From Maridesulfovibrio hydrothermalis AM13 = DSM 14728 (GTDB lineage: Bacteria > Desulfobacterota > Desulfovibrionia > Desulfovibrionales > Desulfovibrionaceae): DNA of 64,000 nt. Position numbers and translations under genes: made by a program. Below, piece after piece: positions 62,489-64,000 of the stretch. The stretch is taken from the NCBI RefSeq assembly GCF_000331025.1, contig NC_020055.1, positions 3,257,370-3,321,369 of the forward strand, read 5' to 3'. The notes beneath the pieces are model-generated. The model did no database searches. It was not told where the DNA came from and saw nothing but the letters and a program-made list of their open reading frames with translations. Position 1 is the first letter of the stretch, and each line of letters starts with the position of its first letter.

Positions 62489-64000
62489 CTAAATTCTTGA
62501 AAGGACTTGCTCGGCCTCGGAATCTTTACCCTGCGCAACCAGCACCTCTGCCAGAGTTTCCCAGAACTGTTCTTTGCCGGGCTTAAGAGCCGAACTTTGC
62601 CGGGCCAGCACTTCTGCAATCTGCGGGTCTTCACCGCTTTCAAGATAAAGTCTGGCCAGAAGATTCATGGCATAGGCATCATTATGATTGGCATTAAGAG
62701 CCAGATGCAGATATTCACGAGCCTTGTTCACATCCTTTCTGGCATATGAAATACGCGCTAAATGGCGCATGGTAAGTGAATCTCCCCCCTTAAGATCTGC
62801 TGCCTTAAGATAAAACTGCTCTGCTTCATCAAGTCCTTTATCCTGCTCGGCAAGAACTCCCAGACGCACCAGTGAAAAAACATTTTCAGGTTCCAGTTCA
62901 AGGCACTTTTCATACGCTTCACGAGCCTTTTCCCGATTGCCGAGCATCTGACATACCCAGCCCAGATTATAAAGAGCCATAATATTTTTAGGCGTAATCT
63001 CAAGAACCAGCTCAAACTGTTTACGGGCCTGCTCCGGCTTGCCCACCTGCGCATAACAGATACCAAGAGAATTGCGTGCCAGTATGTTATCGGAATCCGC
63101 CAGCAGTGCCAGTTTGAATTCTTCAATCGCGCCGTAAATATCACCATCAACATAAAGCCTGTCTGCCGAGATATTAAGCGAGACCGAATCAAACTGAGCC
63201 ACCATCGGTTGATCCATCATGAGGGAATGATCAAGGGCCTTACGGCAGTTATCAAGGATCTCGCTGCGCCTGTAATTCAAAAAAGGAAAGGAAGACACTC
63301 CGGCTCCAAGCTCGATATCGAAATCAGCAGAACATTCCCTGATAAGCCTTAAAATATTTTCCATGACAGAATCAGACTCTTCTTGCGGGTAAAAATAAAT
63401 AAGACTGTTAAGGCTGTATCTGCCGCCCATGCAGGACTCGTCAAATATTGTTTCAGCTCTGGAGGCTACTTTTTGAACCTGTGCATCAGTAAGTTTCTGA
63501 AAATTACCGCCATGCTCAGCAGGACTTGCTGCAAGCCGCAAAACAGCAATAGAAAACTTCTCCATATTTTGGCGCATTCTGCTGTAACGCCCGATAAATT
63601 CCTTGTAGCTGTAAAGACCGGTAACCATATCGCGTTGTGGAGTCTTGGATGATTCCGGACCGGCTTGCGCATCAAAGAAGCTGTCCTTCTCGTTGAGCAT
63701 GCTCAACCGGTCTCCTTCGGTTACAGGCCACGCCGGATCACTCAGATGCAATATCTCGGCAAAAGCAATCTCCTCCTGCACTTCAATGACCACAATCTCG
63801 GCTTTATACATGGTAGGATAAGTTCCTGAAATTCTTTCATCTTCGGTAAGCTTTGCCTGTGCTCCAGACTGATAATCAGGGGACCAGACCAGAAAACGGC
63901 CGCCCTCACGAGCATCAACGCTCTGGCCGATACTAAGTGCCAGCCGCTGCAAAGGCAGCACTTCCAAAACCTTGCCGCCCTTCTTTAAGATATCTGAATA
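62489..64000 (-). CDS. Degenerate-GGDEF / TPR protein, partial (5' end outside)
   Basis: The reading frame stays open to the right edge; 503 codons visible. A GGDEF-like fold lies at about 125-285: DMVTGLYSYKEFIGRY matches DPLTGL.N...F, FSIAVLRLA matches the LALLDID strand, and IELGAGVSSFP matches the VSIGIA strand. The signature GG[D/E]EF is GGRYSLN, so cyclase activity is unlikely. TPR repeats follow (ILARNSLGICYAQVGKPEQA; ALYNLGWVCQMLGNREKAREA). An N-terminal region with SGTYPTMYKAEIVVIEVQEE is unassigned. It may bind nucleotide or act as scaffold. It heads the visible part of the chemosensory cluster. Confidence 0.8.
   Translation of the reverse strand, partial: YSDILKKGGKVLEVLPLQRLALSIGQSVDAREGGRFLVWSPDYQSGAQAKLTEDERISGTYPTMYKAEIVVIEVQEEIAFAEILHLSDPAWPVTEGDRLSMLNEKDSFFDAQAGPESSKTPQRDMVTGLYSYKEFIGRYSRMRQNMEKFSIAVLRLAASPAEHGGNFQKLTDAQVQKVASRAETIFDESCMGGRYSLNSLIYFYPQEESDSVMENILRLIRECSADFDIELGAGVSSFPFLNYRRSEILDNCRKALDHSLMMDQPMVAQFDSVSLNISADRLYVDGDIYGAIEEFKLALLADSDNILARNSLGICYAQVGKPEQARKQFELVLEITPKNIMALYNLGWVCQMLGNREKAREAYEKCLELEPENVFSLVRLGVLAEQDKGLDEAEQFYLKAADLKGGDSLTMRHLARISYARKDVNKAREYLHLALNANHNDAYAMNLLARLYLESGEDPQIAEVLARQSSALKPGKEQFWETLAEVLVAQGKDSEAEQVLSRI

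Noticed and set aside
1-64000. CRISPR array, prophage, insertion sequence or attachment-site duplication
   Set aside because: No regularly spaced direct repeats, transposase, integrase or phage genes were found; the single tRNA shows no adjacent integrase or repeated 3' end.

Overview
The window looks like a chromosomal segment of a sulfate-reducing member of the Desulfovibrionaceae, probably one of the lower-GC marine lineages (Maridesulfovibrio / D. salexigens type). This is inferred from gene content: a DUF169 protein, a small ferredoxin with an Asp in place of one cluster Cys, a TauE/SafE–PhnD–histidine kinase operon, hopanoid synthesis, two sodium/proton antiporter families, and thrS-infC-rpmI-rplT-pheS. 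I see no prophage, insertion sequence, CRISPR array or rRNA. One tRNA gene is present, tRNA-Arg(CCT).

Layout. 1-5 kb: partial thiC (minus), an NhaC-type antiporter, and a minus-strand pair encoding a medium-chain dehydrogenase and a metallo-beta-lactamase-fold protein. 5-13 kb: a DUF169 gene behind a CRP/FNR-type palindrome, then a plus-strand operon of a TauE/SafE transporter, a membrane protein, a PhnD-like binding protein, a PAS histidine kinase and a degenerate PEP-synthase/PPDK-like protein. 12.7-23.6 kb: a minus-strand operon of eight mostly exported proteins (FlgT-N-like, TPR/SLH lipoprotein, LPP20-like, AsmA-like, large beta-helix lipoprotein, SpoIID, small membrane peptide). 24-30.8 kb: yajQ, a fluoride riboswitch with terminator in front of nhaB, a permuted ADP-forming acyl-CoA synthetase, and an Mpv17-like membrane protein. 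30.8-38.2 kb: a large sensor kinase, tRNA-Arg, a TetR regulator, squalene-hopene cyclase and an acyl-ACP thioesterase. 38.2-45.5 kb: the translation cluster thrS-infC-rpmI-rplT-pheS and a separated pheT; infC appears to start at AUA inside the thrS stop region. 45.5-53 kb: an AcrR-like regulator, M29 aminopeptidase, ferredoxin, a three-gene YkgJ/hypothetical/TPR operon, a small membrane protein and pgm. 53-64 kb (minus): a chemosensory cluster in the order CheW, CheR-TPR, CheW, CheA-REC, CheB, which is the wspB-wspF order. It is preceded by a degenerate-GGDEF/TPR protein and a lytic transglycosylase, and followed by a hybrid REC-PAS-kinase-REC-HPt protein where wspR would be expected.

The strongest candidates for under-described biology are: the eight-gene envelope operon; the Wsp-like cluster whose output seems to be a phosphorelay kinase; the TauE/PhnD/kinase/PPDK-like operon; and the fluoride riboswitch controlling an Na+/H+ antiporter. 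All assignments come from reading the sequence and family knowledge; no database search was run.
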